A DNA stretch of 64,000 nucleotides from contig NZ_JAIXTJ010000008.1 in the NCBI RefSeq assembly GCF_027483985.1, positions 1 through 64,000 on the forward strand, written 5' to 3'. Positions 6,806 to 15,518 of this stretch are shown piece by piece; position 1 is the first letter of the stretch; each line of letters opens with the position of its first letter. Made by a program: the position numbers and the translations under genes. This stretch comes from Flavobacterium sp. Its GTDB lineage: Bacteria > Bacteroidota > Bacteroidia > Flavobacteriales > Flavobacteriaceae. The notes below the pieces were generated by a model. It saw nothing but the letters and a program-made list of their open reading frames with translations. It did not search any database and had not been told where the DNA came from.

Positions 6806-8832
6806 TCGACTTTCTATTAAAATCAACCATCAGTTTAACCGTTTTTCTTGGCTTCTATCATCTAGTTTTAGAACGAGAAAAAATACATCAATTCAATCGA
6901 TTTTATCTTTTGCTTTCGATTGTAATTTCGTTAGTGATTCCGTTTCTAACATTTGAAATCATTAAAATTGTTCCTGTTGTTCAAACTTTTGAACCTTTAA
7001 ATACGGTAATAACTTCATCAGTACTTCCAGAAAATGAAATTCAAGGAACTAGTGCACCAATAGAAGAAAAAATCAATTTCACTCCCTACGTTTTATGGAG
7101 TTTGTATGGGTTAATTAGCTTTCTAATGCTACTTCGATTCGGAAAAAACATTTGGCTTTTAATCTCAAAATCTAGCTCCAATCCGAAAGTAAAATACAAA
7201 AAAGCTAATTTGGTTTTGGTAGAAGAAAAGACGCTTCCTCACACCTTTTTAAATTCAATATTTATCAATTTTGAAGATTATAATAATCGAAATATTGAAG
7301 ATGAATTGTACGCACACGAATTGGTTCACGTAACTCAAAAACATACTTTAGATATTTTATTTATTGAATTCTTAAAAGTAATTTTTTGGTTCAATCCGCT
7401 GTTTATTTTCTACAAAAAAGCTATTCAACTCAATCACGAATTTCTTGCCGACGAAGAAATTGTGAAAACTTACAACAATGTTCCGTTTTACCAAAACTTG
7501 CTTTTGCAAAAAGGCAGCGGACAAAAAACGATTTACTTGGCCAGTAATTTGAATTATTTAGTAACCAAAAAACGACTACTTATGATGACCAAAAGCACAT
7601 CACAAAAAATTGCAGTTTTAAAAAAGATTGCAATTGTTCCAATCCTTGCCGGATTAATATATTTTTTCTGTATTGAAGTTGTGGCTCAAGAAAAACTAGT
7701 TCCAGATACAACGATCAAAACTGAAAGTAATTTGACAAAAGATGATATCAAACGAGATAGATACTACGCAAATGTTAGAATAATTGCTAAAGATATCAGA
7801 AAAGACACTACATTTAAAATTAATAAAATGTATGAAGATTTAACTTTAACAGAAAAGAGAAACTACTTAAGTTGGATTCCTGATAAGATAAATCCAAAAA
7901 AAGTTAGCAAAGAATTATTTATAAAACTTAGCAACTCAAATAATGAAGCCGTTTGGATTGATGGAAAAGCTGTGAAAAACTCTGATTTAAAAAAATACAA
8001 ACCATCTGATTTCAGTTATTATACAAATAGATTTATTGATAAAAGAGTGCGATTAAAACAATTTCCTCAAGAATATCAGTATACATTGTATACGAATGAA
8101 TATTTTGATAAAAATTTAAAAAATAATCATCTTAAATATGATAATGACACTTTAATAGTAACATTTTCTGAAATGAATACTGAATGGGAAAAACTTGATA
8201 AAATACTAAAAACAAAGACGAAAGATGTTAAGGCTGAAACGGAATGGTATTCAAAAAATGAAGAAGGTATTACGATACATAGAAATAAGAAAAAACAAAA
8301 GAAAATCATTGTAATTGATGCTGGTCATGGCGGAACTGATTTTGGTGCTACAAATAACGAATGGAATGAAAAAAACTTAACTTCACTGATAGCAAAAAAG
8401 ATCAAAGAAATGCATTCCAATTCTGACTTAGAAATTCATTTCACTAGAACTGATGATGAGTTTATTGATTTGAAAAAAAGAGGTGATTTCATAAATAATT
8501 TAAACGCAGATTTAGTAATTTCTTTACACGTCAATCAAAATAAGAATACAGATGCAAATGGATTTGAAATATTTATAAGTGATAAAAATAATTTAATCGC
8601 AGAATCAAAAGTTTTTGCAGAAAAACTCTCAACAAAATTATCTAAAACACCACTAAGAAATAGAGGACTAAAATTTGCCCCATTTATGATTTTAAAAAAT
8701 TCACCTTGTCCTTCGATGGTTGTTGAACTTGGATTTATTTCAAATGAAAACGACAGAAAATTTATTACAAGTGAAAAAGGTCAAACCGAAATCGCAAAAT
8801 ATATTTTGGACTTCATATCTGAAGTAAAATGA
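6802..8832 (+). CDS. BlaR1-like M56 metallopeptidase fused to N-acetylmuramoyl-L-alanine amidase
   Basis: A 676-residue membrane protein. The N-terminal half is an M56/BlaR1 module: membrane segments near 4-22, 34-52 and 93-112, the zinc motif HELVH at 172-176, a second ligand region NHEFLADE near 211, and a fourth membrane segment near 276-297. A linker of the type usual in Bacteroidota M56 proteins follows (WIDGK... PSDF... FPQEYQYTLYT). From about residue 498 to the end there is an amidase_3 domain with its expected zinc ligands: His in DAGHGG, Glu in NEKN, His in SLHVN and Glu in VELGF. With BlaR1 topology this domain would be periplasmic. It could act as a cell-wall sensor or as an enzyme gated by the protease. 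Confidence 0.88.
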   Translation: MIDFLLKSTISLTVFLGFYHLVLEREKIHQFNRFYLLLSIVISLVIPFLTFEIIKIVPVVQTFEPLNTVITSSVLPENEIQGTSAPIEEKINFTPYVLWSLYGLISFLMLLRFGKNIWLLISKSSSNPKVKYKKANLVLVEEKTLPHTFLNSIFINFEDYNNRNIEDELYAHELVHVTQKHTLDILFIEFLKVIFWFNPLFIFYKKAIQLNHEFLADEEIVKTYNNVPFYQNLLLQKGSGQKTIYLASNLNYLVTKKRLLMMTKSTSQKIAVLKKIAIVPILAGLIYFFCIEVVAQEKLVPDTTIKTESNLTKDDIKRDRYYANVRIIAKDIRKDTTFKINKMYEDLTLTEKRNYLSWIPDKINPKKVSKELFIKLSNSNNEAVWIDGKAVKNSDLKKYKPSDFSYYTNRFIDKRVRLKQFPQEYQYTLYTNEYFDKNLKNNHLKYDNDTLIVTFSEMNTEWEKLDKILKTKTKDVKAETEWYSKNEEGITIHRNKKKQKKIIVIDAGHGGTDFGATNNEWNEKNLTSLIAKKIKEMHSNSDLEIHFTRTDDEFIDLKKRGDFINNLNADLVISLHVNQNKNTDANGFEIFISDKNNLIAESKVFAEKLSTKLSKTPLRNRGLKFAPFMILKNSPCPSMVVELGFISNENDRKFITSEKGQTEIAKYILDFISEVK

Positions 8833-8857
8833 TTTTATATCATTAGTCATCATCAAA

Positions 8858-8890
8858 AAATCCGCTCTAATCAAGCGGATTTTAATTTTA
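8858..8890 (+). terminator. Terminator after the M56-amidase gene
   Basis: The stem AAATCCGCT / AGCGGATTT has a 7-nt loop and is followed by a T-rich tail. Confidence 0.8.
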
Positions 8891-8962
8891 AAAACAATCT
8901 GTAAATCAATGGCTAAACAAACTAATTTTCATCATTTTACAACATTATAAAATTTTTGGCGT

Positions 8963-8970
8963 TAAATTTG
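8963..8970 (+). promoter_or_regulatory. Candidate -7 box TAAATTTG for the DUF4407 gene
   Basis: TAAATTTG fits TAnnTTTG and ends 30 nt before the ATG at 9001. It lies downstream of an alternative in-frame start at 8956 and thus argues against that start. Confidence 0.5.
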
Positions 8971-9000
8971 TATAATCATCATCAATCAAAATCAATCATT

Positions 9001-10101
9001 ATGTTAAAACGTTTTTTTATTCTTTGTTCAGGTGTCGATACTGACATTGTGAACGGTTGTTCCAACGGCGAACAAAACAAATATGCCGGAATTGGAGCCA
9101 CAGTTTTCTTCACAGCAATTATGGCTTTTGTAGCCAGTAGTTACGCACTTTTTACGGTTTTTGACAATGTCTATACCGCAGTTTTCTTCGGGTTAGTTTG
9201 GGGATTTTTAATTTTCAATCTCGATAGATTTATTGTATCGACTATCAAAAAACGTGATAATTTTCTTGACGAGTTTATTCAAGCAACTCCACGAATTGCT
9301 TTAGCGATTATTATTGCAATTGTAATCTCAAAACCATTAGAAATCAAAATTTTTCAGAAAGAAATTGAGACCGTTTTGTTAAAAGAGAAAAACGAAATGG
9401 CAATGGCAAACAAAAAACAAGTGACCAATTATTTTCAAAGCGATGTCGATAAAAACAAAGCCGAAATTGATAGCTTGAAAAGTGATATCACTAAAAAAGA
9501 AAAAGAAGTAAACGATTTATACTCAGTTTTCATCACAGAAGCTGAAGGAACTGCAGGAACAAAAAAATTAGGAAAAGGTCCGGTCTATAAAGAGAAACGT
9601 CAAAAACACGATATGGCATTAAAGCAATTGGATTCAATGAAAGCTGCTAATGCTATAAAAATTAAAGAAAAAGAAGCTAAAGCCAAAACACTTCAAGCCG
9701 ATTTAGATAAAAAAGTAACCGATTCGCAACCTATTATCGATGGTTTTGACGGATTAATGGCAAGAATTAATGCGTTGAATAAATTACCGTGGTTGCCATC
9801 GTTTTTCATAATGTTGTTGTTTTTAGCTATTGAAACTTCACCTATAATTGCCAAATTACTTTCTCCAAGAGGTGAATACGATTTCAAACAGGAAGATGCC
9901 GAAATGGGAATTAAAAATGTGATCGCACAAAACCGTTATCAAAGTGATTTACAACGAAAAACCGATGCAGAAATTTACGACAAAGTGTATGCTGACATCA
10001 AAGACGACAAAGAATTATACAATTATAAGAAAAAAGGTGCTTTGGAATTATTGAAGCTACAAGCAGATGGTTTTGTTGAAAAGCAGAAGAAGTCAATGTA
10101 G
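9001..10101 (+). CDS. DUF4407 domain membrane protein
   Basis: 366 residues, recognised as DUF4407 by the opening MLKRFFILCSGVDTDIV, the hydrophobic segments near 30-55, 58-75 and 95-115, and the motif NLDRFIVS. A long charged coiled-coil (about 125-255) is followed by another hydrophobic segment (PSFFIMLLFLAIETSPI) and a charged cytoplasmic tail. Function of the family is unknown; an envelope-associated role is only inferred from topology. The ATG at 9001 is chosen because the family begins with this motif and a -7 box lies just upstream. Monocistronic with its own terminator. Confidence 0.85.
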   Translation: MLKRFFILCSGVDTDIVNGCSNGEQNKYAGIGATVFFTAIMAFVASSYALFTVFDNVYTAVFFGLVWGFLIFNLDRFIVSTIKKRDNFLDEFIQATPRIALAIIIAIVISKPLEIKIFQKEIETVLLKEKNEMAMANKKQVTNYFQSDVDKNKAEIDSLKSDITKKEKEVNDLYSVFITEAEGTAGTKKLGKGPVYKEKRQKHDMALKQLDSMKAANAIKIKEKEAKAKTLQADLDKKVTDSQPIIDGFDGLMARINALNKLPWLPSFFIMLLFLAIETSPIIAKLLSPRGEYDFKQEDAEMGIKNVIAQNRYQSDLQRKTDAEIYDKVYADIKDDKELYNYKKKGALELLKLQADGFVEKQKKSM

Positions 10102-10107
10102 ATTTTT

Positions 10108-10232
10108 TAACCGCAAAGAAGCAAAGTTGTTTTCGCAAAAGAACGAAAAGAAAAACCCAACACCATAATGTTGGGTTTTATATTTTTTAAACTTAGAGAA
10201 CCTTGCGCAATTCTTCGCGGACTTTGCGGTTA
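10108..10232. repeat. Inverted spacer repeat TTAACCGCAAAG / CTTTGCGGTTAA
   Basis: The spacer between the convergent DUF4407 and PH-domain genes begins with TTAACCGCAAAG and ends with the exact inverted copy CTTTGCGGTTAA. Internal GCAAAG/TTCGC pieces are related. The motif resembles an abundant spacer sequence I associate with Flavobacterium genomes. A terminator hairpin lies inside it. Confidence 0.6.
10153..10178. terminator. Terminator between convergent genes
   Basis: A perfect 10-bp stem (AAACCCAACA / TGTTGGGTTT) with a 6-nt loop has A- and T-rich flanks, so it could act in both directions. Confidence 0.8.
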
Positions 10233-10237
10233 ATCTT

Positions 10238-10945
10238 TTACAAATAACTTAAAATTTCATTTTTCAATTTGTCATATTCTCCTTGCAGAATTAAACCATT
10301 ATCTAATAATTTTTTGTAATTCTGAAGTTTTTCAAATAACTGATCTTGCGTTAAACTTGCTAAACCACTTTCAGCATTTAATTTTTCATCAGGAAATTGT
10401 TTTTCATCTCTGTATCCAGATTGTTCCACGGGAATAATTTCGGCAAAATTAGTTACTTCTTCTGTTTCCATTTCTTCAACCTCAGCAACTTCTTCAAAAG
10501 TTATTTCTTCTGCAATTACAGGATTACTTGTAGTTGTATTTACAACTGGATTTTTCAATAAATCCAATTGCTCTTTAGCATAAGTATATAATTTTCGTGC
10601 TTGATTTTTTGGCAAATAATCAACTGTATGCGTTAAATCTGATTTAGTATTGAAAGTAAAATCTGCACCAAGAATTCCTTCTTTTACAAAACTTCCTGCA
10701 ATATCATCCCAATCATAATCTACAAATTCCATTGATAAACCAAGATTTTTTGGTTTACATAGAATTATTCTTTTATTGGTAACCACAATACTATCTGGCA
10801 AAATTGTCACAGCTGGTTTTTTTTGTACAGCAATATATCCAATTTCTTCATTAGACATTAATAAATTACTCAATTTAGAAGTAATTTTCTCAATCGCTTT
10901 TGGATCTTGGTCTTCGTTTAATATTTTCTTTAAATTATCAATCAT
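10238..10945 (-). CDS. PH domain and SHOCT-like protein
   Basis: The 235-residue protein has a bacterial PH-like domain at about 25-125, with the typical pattern ...PDSIVVTNKRIILCKP... followed by beta strands. An acidic linker comes next, then a short C-terminal SHOCT-like motif (about 200-235: DQLFEKLQNYKKLLDNGLI). Such proteins are soluble or membrane-peripheral and their role is unknown. Monocistronic: a -7 box TACTTTTG lies 35 nt upstream, and a terminator for the next operon separates it from that gene. Confidence 0.8.
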   Translation of the reverse strand: MIDNLKKILNEDQDPKAIEKITSKLSNLLMSNEEIGYIAVQKKPAVTILPDSIVVTNKRIILCKPKNLGLSMEFVDYDWDDIAGSFVKEGILGADFTFNTKSDLTHTVDYLPKNQARKLYTYAKEQLDLLKNPVVNTTTSNPVIAEEITFEEVAEVEEMETEEVTNFAEIIPVEQSGYRDEKQFPDEKLNAESGLASLTQDQLFEKLQNYKKLLDNGLILQGEYDKLKNEILSYL

Positions 10946-10979
10946 GATAGTTGTTTTGAATTTTATTCTAATTGTTTCA

Positions 10980-11005
10980 CAAAAGTAATGCCTAAATTAA
11001 TACAA
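10980..11005 (-). promoter_or_regulatory. Candidate promoter of the PH-domain gene
   Basis: On the minus strand a TTG (11003-11005) is followed after 15 nt by TACTTTTG (10980-10987), matching TAnnTTTG. The spacing is slightly short for this class. Confidence 0.55.
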
Positions 11006-11009
11006 AAAT

Positions 11010-11036
11010 AAAAAAGAGGCTGACAAATCAACCTCT
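11010..11036 (-). terminator. Terminator of the receiver-GT2 gene
   Basis: Minus-strand stem GAGGTTGA / TCAGCCTC, 8 bp with one G-T pair and a 4-nt loop, followed by a T-run. Confidence 0.75.
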
Positions 11037-11068
11037 CTTTCTTTGAAAAATAAAAATAAAAATAAAAA

Positions 11069-12247
11069 TCACTTATAATGCAATGCTATTTGGCCTATTT
11101 GCCCTAATATTTTAAAAGAATCTTTGAATGATAATTTTGAACCATCCATATGAACCCATCTATCTAAAGGTTTTTCACACAATAAAGTTTTGGCCGTTTC
11201 TAAACCATATTTCTGTCTCATTCTCATAAAAATTTCAACATCAAATAACCATTTGGTCAAAAATTTTGTTTGAAACGTATCTTCTACAACATCTTTAGTC
11301 ATGATTTTTGCACCACATTGTGTGTCCTTAAAATCCATTCCTAATGTTTTTCTAATAATAAAATTTATAGTTTTACTAATTATTGCTCTTGCTGATTCTT
11401 TTTCAATATCAGCACCCATTCTTGTTATTCTAGAACCGCTTACAATTTTAAAATTTGAATCTTTAATAGTGTCAACTAAAGCATCAAAATCTTCAAAATT
11501 GGTAGATAAATCGGCATCTAAAAAACCTATATAATCAAATTGTTGTTGTTTTGCCAAATGCAACATTCCTAAACGAACAGCTTCTGCTTTTCCTCCATTT
11601 TGTTCGCAATTGTAAACACTAATTCTTCCTTCGTTTTGCTTTTTTAAATCGTATAAAACATCTAAAGTATTGTCTTTACTTCCATCATTCACAAAACATA
11701 AATGATAACTTAAATTTGAATTCACAAATTTTTTAAACTCTTCACTCATCAATCGTTTTTCTTCGTTGTAGCAAGGAATAACTACCCCAATAACTTTATT
11801 CTGAATGAATTTATTTTTATTCACTGAATACGAAATATTACTCGCTCCAATTAGTCTTTTTACTCTTATACCAATTTCATTTAAACTTAATGGCTTTTTC
11901 ATATAATCTGTTGCACCTAAAGCAAAGCCTTTTTCAATCACATCTTCGTTATTATTTCCTGATAAAATCATAACTGGTATATCATGATTCTTTTCAACTT
12001 TTATATAATGAACAACATCAAGACCTGAGCTAGTGTTTATTGAATATTCATGATTATTCAAAACAACTTCTCCTGTATATTCTGGCATATTGATATCAGC
12101 AATAACCAAATTTGGCATGTAACTATCGTACTTTTCTTTTGCATCATTTACAGAGTTTGAAGTCATAACTTCATAACCTAAATCGGTTAAACATTTTTCT
12201 AACGATATCAATACTAACTCTTGATCGTCTACGATTAAAATTTTCAT
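11069..12247 (-). CDS. Response-regulator receiver fused to a family 2 glycosyltransferase
   Basis: 392 residues in two domains. Residues 1-130 form a receiver domain with the acidic pair in LIVDDQ, the phospho-acceptor Asp in VIADINMP and the conserved Lys in YMKKPL. Residues 150-392 form a GT2 domain of the DPM1/ALG5 type: VVIPCYNEE, FVNDGSKD, the metal-binding DAD in GFLDADLS, and DTQCGAKI. That subtype makes polyprenyl-phosphate sugars, the donor used by GT-C enzymes such as the one probably encoded divergently at 12.4 kb. There is no membrane segment. Its promoter carries three LytTR-type repeats. The fusion suggests that phosphorylation tunes enzyme activity directly. Confidence 0.9.
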   Translation of the reverse strand: MKILIVDDQELVLISLEKCLTDLGYEVMTSNSVNDAKEKYDSYMPNLVIADINMPEYTGEVVLNNHEYSINTSSGLDVVHYIKVEKNHDIPVMILSGNNNEDVIEKGFALGATDYMKKPLSLNEIGIRVKRLIGASNISYSVNKNKFIQNKVIGVVIPCYNEEKRLMSEEFKKFVNSNLSYHLCFVNDGSKDNTLDVLYDLKKQNEGRISVYNCEQNGGKAEAVRLGMLHLAKQQQFDYIGFLDADLSTNFEDFDALVDTIKDSNFKIVSGSRITRMGADIEKESARAIISKTINFIIRKTLGMDFKDTQCGAKIMTKDVVEDTFQTKFLTKWLFDVEIFMRMRQKYGLETAKTLLCEKPLDRWVHMDGSKLSFKDSFKILGQIGQIALHYK

Positions 12248-12278
12248 TTTTTTTATTTTTTATTGTTATTTTTCATGA

Positions 12279-12369
12279 CAAAAGTACTTCGAAACTACAA
12301 GGTCAATTTTTATTTTAGACCAAAGAATAAAGAAGTGTCGACGAATGGTTTTTTTCTGTAGATATATAA
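12279..12369 (-). promoter_or_regulatory. Promoter with three LytTR-type direct repeats
   Basis: On the minus strand the -7 box is TACTTTTG (12279-12286) and the -33 TTG lies at 12304-12306, 17 nt apart. Upstream are three directly repeated units starting at 12316 (TAGACCAAAG), 12338 (TCGACGAATGGT) and 12359 (TAGATATATA), 22 and 21 bp apart. Read on the minus strand the central unit is ACCATTCGTCGA, one mismatch from the LytTR consensus [TA][AC][CA]GTTN[AG][TG]. The spacer is shared with the divergent gene at 12429, which shows a near-consensus TATATTTA at 12395. Confidence 0.78.
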
Positions 12370-12428
12370 AATTCAACGATAGGATGATTATTACTATATT
12401 TACATCATCAAGAAAGCACTTATAGTTT

Positions 12429-15400
12429 GTGAGAGAAAAATCGAATAAATATTTACTGGCTGCGTTATTAATTGGATTGGTTTTCCATGGAAGTGCTATT
12501 TTTTTCACTTTAGAAAACACTTATGATGCTTTAATTCATTTATTCTATGGTAATCATTATGCTACTAGTTGGTTTGAACCATGGAATTACAGTTGGTATA
12601 CTGGATTTACCGTTATGGGTTATCCACCATTAGTGCATCAATGTATTGGATTATTGTCATTTATTGGTGGATTAAAATTCGGATTATTTACCGTTGCCAT
12701 CATTGCAATTCTTCTTTTTATTACAGGTGTTTTTAGATTTTCACTTTTACTTACAGGCAATCGAAATGTTGCTGGATATGCTGCTTTATTAGCTGTTTTT
12801 TCTTCTTCATTTGTTGAAACACTTCATATTTTTGGTCAGTTGCCAAGTATTGTTGGGATTTCTATTTTAATGCATGCGTTGCCAGAAATTTATCTTTGGA
12901 TAAAAACCGGACAAAAGAAATATTACTTCACATCTATTTCATTAATTGCTGTAACCGTTTGTTCGCATCATGTTACGCCATTATTCGGAATGATATTCTT
13001 CATATTTCCGTTAATCGGAATGACGGTTATGGATGTGGCTCGCGAAAAAGTGAATTCGTACAAAGAAGTAACAATGAAATTATTTGTACAAACTACTATT
13101 TCATTGCTAAAAAGAATCATTGCATTTGGATTTACTTCTGTCTTTTTAATTGTTTTTTGCATTTTCCCTTATTGGATTAATTCGAAAAACAATCCAATTA
13201 CACAAGTGCCAATTCCACACGGAAGTCGTGATAATTTTCTCGAAGTAACTTCGTCTGGATTGATGTTTTTTGTTATTCCTTGGGGAATTTTATTGTTTTT
13301 GTTACCTTATATATTTTATAGATATTACAGCAAACGCTACATTTTCTTTGGATTATCAATAACATTATTAAGCGTTTTAGGAACTGGCGGAACAACTCCA
13401 ATTCCGTTAAAGGTTTTAGGTGAAAATGCATTTAATATTTTAACGCTCGACAGATTTACACTTTGGGCTGCAATAATGAGTTTACCAATGTTTGGCGAAT
13501 TTGCCTACCGATTAGTTGAAGGCGATTTACGAACTAACTTGCAAAAACGATTTGGTTCGGTGTATTACAAAATCATTTCTGGTTTGTTTGCTGGTTCGTT
13601 TTTATTCATGGCGATTTTTACGATAACATTAGGTTATTTTCGTCCGTTTCAACCACAAAAAATCAATACGTTACCTATTATCAATTTCTTAAACCAAGAC
13701 CAACACGATCAATGGCGCTATTTGCCTTTGGGTTTTGGCGATCAAATGGCAACGTTGTCTTATCAAACAAAAGCTTTGACTGTTGATGGAAATTATCATT
13801 CGGCACGACGATTACCTGAACTAACTTCGCGAGCAGTTGAACGTTTGGAAAATTCAAAATTTAGAGGTTTGGAAGGTATTGGTTCGCTGCAACAATTTTT
13901 AACGGTTCCAGAAAAATACAACCTGAAGTATGTTTTTTCTAATGATAAATTCTACGATCCAATATTATATTTCTGCGGTTGGCATCGATTAACGCAACTG
14001 GAAAACGGAATTATGGTTTGGGAAAAACTCAACGTGCCACCATTATCCAAAATTCTTCCATTTGAAGATGTTCCGCTATATCAAAAATTGATGTGGGGAA
14101 TTATTCCTATTTTAACTGTGGTTATTGCTTTTGTTTTGAACGTACAAATGATTTTATATCAAGCTTTAAAACTGAAACCAATTACGCAACCCGATTTTTT
14201 CAAATTCACTATTGATTATAAAAAATTTCCAAGAAAACTGGTTACGCTACTTCACATTTGGACTGGAATTGTTTTGTTAATTATATTTTATTTTGTCTAT
14301 CAATTTTATGTCAACAATTCGTCGCAATTAAGTCCGAAAAATGTTGTAAAAGCTTATTATGATGCAATTGATTTTAAAGAATTTGAAAAAGCACATTCCT
14401 ATTTAGATCCAAAAGGAAACAAATCGTTATCGCAATTTATGTTGGAAACTGCGGTGCAAGACGGTATTTTAAATTCGTATGCCAAAATGGATGCTATTGA
14501 CATTCAAATTATAAATCAAACCGAAAATTCAGCCAAAATCATTGCCAAAACCAAATGGGTAACACCTCTGGAAATCATTGAAAAAAACTACACGCATGAA
14601 GTTATTAAAGAAAAAGGCAAATGGTTTATAGTTCCAAATAAAATAGATTTGGATATTCCGCCTGATCAGTTTGTTTCCAATAACGGAACCGAATATTTCA
14701 AACACGGAAGACGCGCTGTTTCTACCCAAATGACTTATCATGATGATGTTTTGAAACAACCTGTTTTAGAAATCTTGTCGGCAAAACTCATTCAATACAA
14801 TAAACAATACATTATAATTGGAGAAGTTCAAAATGTCGATAATGTTCCGGCCGACGTAGTTTTGAAGGCTACTTTATATGATAAAAACGATAAGAAATTA
14901 GCATCGTTCAACGCAAAATATGAAATAAAGCATAAATTGATGCCCAAAGAAATCACCAGTTTTAAAGTCAATTTTGAAGACATTGCTTGGGCAAAAAATA
15001 CCGATGTAAAACCAAAAACATTCAATCCAAACGAATTTTCTCCATTAGAAATTATTGAAAATCCTGTAACATTTGACATTCAATGCGCCGGAAATGTTGC
15101 CATAACCGATTTGTATACACAAGTAGCACTTTCTGATTTTGCTATCGAAAACAATCACATAAAAGGAACTTTGTTTAATTTCGGAATTCAAGAAAGTACA
15201 ATTCCAGAAATTTTAGTGTCGTATTATAATGACAAGAAAGAACTGATTTATGTAGATCATTTCTTTATGCGTGAAGGTGTTCGTGTGCAACGCAAGAATT
15301 ATTTTGATTACGAATTGCTGAATTTAAAAAAATGCAAAACACTAAAATCATCGTTAGAAAATTGTTTTGTGAATGGTTTGGCCAATGAATCAATTTCTAA

Positions 15401-15518
15401 TGCAGTGGTTCCAAATCGAAAAGCTTCTCAAAATGAGGAACAATTGCAAAAAGTAAAAGGTAACGGATTTGATTACATCAAAATCGAAATTAATAATTAT
15501 ATAGGAAATCCAAGATAA
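12429..15518 (+). CDS. Large GT-C-like membrane protein with periplasmic C-terminal domains
   Basis: 1029 residues starting at a GTG; no ATG fits better. The first 400 or so residues contain about a dozen membrane segments, with an early acidic motif TYDALIHLFYGNHYA. The arrangement resembles lipid-linked-sugar-dependent GT-C transferases and the 6-pyruvoyl-tetrahydropterin-synthase-related membrane family. Two further membrane segments near 550 and 610 precede an NTF2/SnoaL-like domain (about 640-745, NVVKAYYDAIDFKEFEKAHSY), then Ig-like regions. First gene of a three-gene operon with 1-nt overlap to the next. Proposed role: transfer of sugar from polyprenyl-phosphate donors outside the membrane. 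Enzyme activity is inferred. Confidence 0.65.
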   Translation: MREKSNKYLLAALLIGLVFHGSAIFFTLENTYDALIHLFYGNHYATSWFEPWNYSWYTGFTVMGYPPLVHQCIGLLSFIGGLKFGLFTVAIIAILLFITGVFRFSLLLTGNRNVAGYAALLAVFSSSFVETLHIFGQLPSIVGISILMHALPEIYLWIKTGQKKYYFTSISLIAVTVCSHHVTPLFGMIFFIFPLIGMTVMDVAREKVNSYKEVTMKLFVQTTISLLKRIIAFGFTSVFLIVFCIFPYWINSKNNPITQVPIPHGSRDNFLEVTSSGLMFFVIPWGILLFLLPYIFYRYYSKRYIFFGLSITLLSVLGTGGTTPIPLKVLGENAFNILTLDRFTLWAAIMSLPMFGEFAYRLVEGDLRTNLQKRFGSVYYKIISGLFAGSFLFMAIFTITLGYFRPFQPQKINTLPIINFLNQDQHDQWRYLPLGFGDQMATLSYQTKALTVDGNYHSARRLPELTSRAVERLENSKFRGLEGIGSLQQFLTVPEKYNLKYVFSNDKFYDPILYFCGWHRLTQLENGIMVWEKLNVPPLSKILPFEDVPLYQKLMWGIIPILTVVIAFVLNVQMILYQALKLKPITQPDFFKFTIDYKKFPRKLVTLLHIWTGIVLLIIFYFVYQFYVNNSSQLSPKNVVKAYYDAIDFKEFEKAHSYLDPKGNKSLSQFMLETAVQDGILNSYAKMDAIDIQIINQTENSAKIIAKTKWVTPLEIIEKNYTHEVIKEKGKWFIVPNKIDLDIPPDQFVSNNGTEYFKHGRRAVSTQMTYHDDVLKQPVLEILSAKLIQYNKQYIIIGEVQNVDNVPADVVLKATLYDKNDKKLASFNAKYEIKHKLMPKEITSFKVNFEDIAWAKNTDVKPKTFNPNEFSPLEIIENPVTFDIQCAGNVAITDLYTQVALSDFAIENNHIKGTLFNFGIQESTIPEILVSYYNDKKELIYVDHFFMREGVRVQRKNYFDYELLNLKKCKTLKSSLENCFVNGLANESISNAVVPNRKASQNEEQLQKVKGNGFDYIKIEINNYIGNPR

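Noticed and set aside
6434..8832. Beta-lactam resistance operon
   Set aside because: BlaI and BlaR1-like proteins are present, but no beta-lactamase and no penicillin-binding sensor domain; the sensor part is an amidase.
8956..9000. Upstream in-frame start of the DUF4407 gene
   Set aside because: It lies before a -7 box, and the extra residues do not belong to the family N-terminus.
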